From Nocardia sp. NBC_00508 (GTDB lineage Bacteria > Actinomycetota > Actinomycetes > Mycobacteriales > Mycobacteriaceae), in NCBI RefSeq assembly GCF_036346875.1, contig NZ_CP107852.1, positions 3,162,001-3,226,000 on the forward strand: 64,000 nucleotides of DNA. The letters are read 5' to 3'. Each line of letters opens with the position of its first letter. Positions within the stretch are counted from its first letter, which is position 1. The notes under the pieces are model-generated. The model was not told the origin of the DNA, searched no databases, and saw nothing but the letters and a program-made list of their open reading frames with translations. Shown one piece after another: positions 63,809-64,000 of the stretch. Both the position numbers and the translations under genes were made by a program.

Positions 63809-63831
63809 GGCCCGGAGATCATCTCCGGGCC
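63809..63831. terminator. Terminator hairpin after fadE5
   Basis: GGCCCGGAGAT-C-ATCTCCGGGCC is an exact 11-bp palindrome with a 1-base centre, with a GTTTGTCG tail. It lies 92 bp after the fadE5 stop. Confidence 0.8.
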
Positions 63832-64000
63832 GTTTGTCGTCTAGGTTGTCGATTCGTGACGTCCGATCACGGCTCCGTGCCGATGCTCTCCGGTAGATTG
63901 CGTGCTCCCGGGAGGCGGCAGGAACCTCCCGATTCACATAGTTCGGCACGGAAAGTGCCGGCAGAGGTGCCCGAGGTGATGCGCAACGCGACTGGGATCG
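63832..64000. other. End of window: no recognised gene
   Basis: The last 169 bp contain several GC-rich hairpins (e.g. GTGCCG/CGGCAC near 63875 and 63944, GGGAGG/CCTCCC near 63909). No coding frame or known RNA element is convincing. It may be the leader of a gene outside the window. Confidence 0.4.

Noticed and set aside
63832..64000. Possible riboswitch at the window end
   Set aside because: Hairpins and a GCGCAAC-like run recall cobalamin or c-di-AMP elements, but the conserved core sequences of either class are not present.

Overview
The window looks like chromosomal DNA of a Nocardia-type actinomycete (Mycobacteriales): GC-rich, many GTG starts, and a backbone syntenic with Mycobacterium tuberculosis. 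dnaK (Rv0350 side), the iniB-iniA-iniC set with the divergent regulator iniR, the membrane Fe-S reductase etfD (Rv0338c) and aspC (Rv0337c) occur in the mycobacterial order, and dcd and udg lie close by, as in M. tuberculosis Rv0321-Rv0322. The genus is an inference from gene content.

Region 1-10 kb: the 5' part of dnaK (minus) with a HAIR (HspR) operator, an HxlR regulator, a zinc alcohol dehydrogenase, a HhH endonuclease-like protein, then the minus-strand ini operon (iniB, iniA, iniC). IniB is a 1014-aa Gly/Ala repeat protein about twice the mycobacterial length. Region 10-16 kb: divergent from iniB, an operon of a membrane-anchored Hsp70-like protein, IniR (ATPase-LuxR) and a reduced Hsp70-like protein. 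The divergent intergenic region carries paired TAGGGG inverted repeats. Region 16-25 kb: two tandem secreted S1 proteases, an NRDE protein, a secreted glycine-zipper protein, etfD with a long repetitive tail, and a vapC toxin behind an N-terminally truncated vapB. Region 25-38 kb: two coupled acyl-CoA dehydrogenases, YdcF, UDP-glucose dehydrogenase, a third Hsp70-like membrane protein, YibE/F, aspC, an XRE-TPR regulator, dcd and a PAP2 phosphatase.

Region 38.3-42.1 kb is a compact RiPP locus of the FxSxx-COOH type: a 50-aa precursor whose only aromatic residue sits in the C-terminal FSS motif, an FxsB radical SAM/SPASM maturase fused to a HEXXH domain, and a second stand-alone HEXXH protein that is clearly a duplicate of the FxsB C-terminal half. 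This is the best candidate for an unusual system here.

Region 43.3-53.2 kb is a second biosynthetic island. A MarR regulator is divergent from dpgA-dpgB-dpgC-dpgD (3,5-dihydroxyphenylacetyl-CoA synthesis and oxidation to 3,5-dihydroxyphenylglyoxylate). It is followed by a benzoylformate-decarboxylase-like ThDP enzyme, a SrpA-type catalase-like protein, a cytochrome b561 and an MFS exporter. No HpgT-type aminotransferase is present, so the usual end product dihydroxyphenylglycine is not expected; an aldehyde or acyloin is more likely (inference).

Region 53-64 kb holds housekeeping and accessory genes: a DUF1905 protein, a lipoprotein, a MazF-like toxin with antitoxin, hydrolases, two crotonases, a DUF4185 protein, an erythromycin-esterase-like protein lacking the usual catalytic His, a methyltransferase, and FadE5 preceded by a TetR-type palindrome. 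One tRNA-Gly(CCC) is present. No CRISPR array, insertion sequence or prophage was seen.
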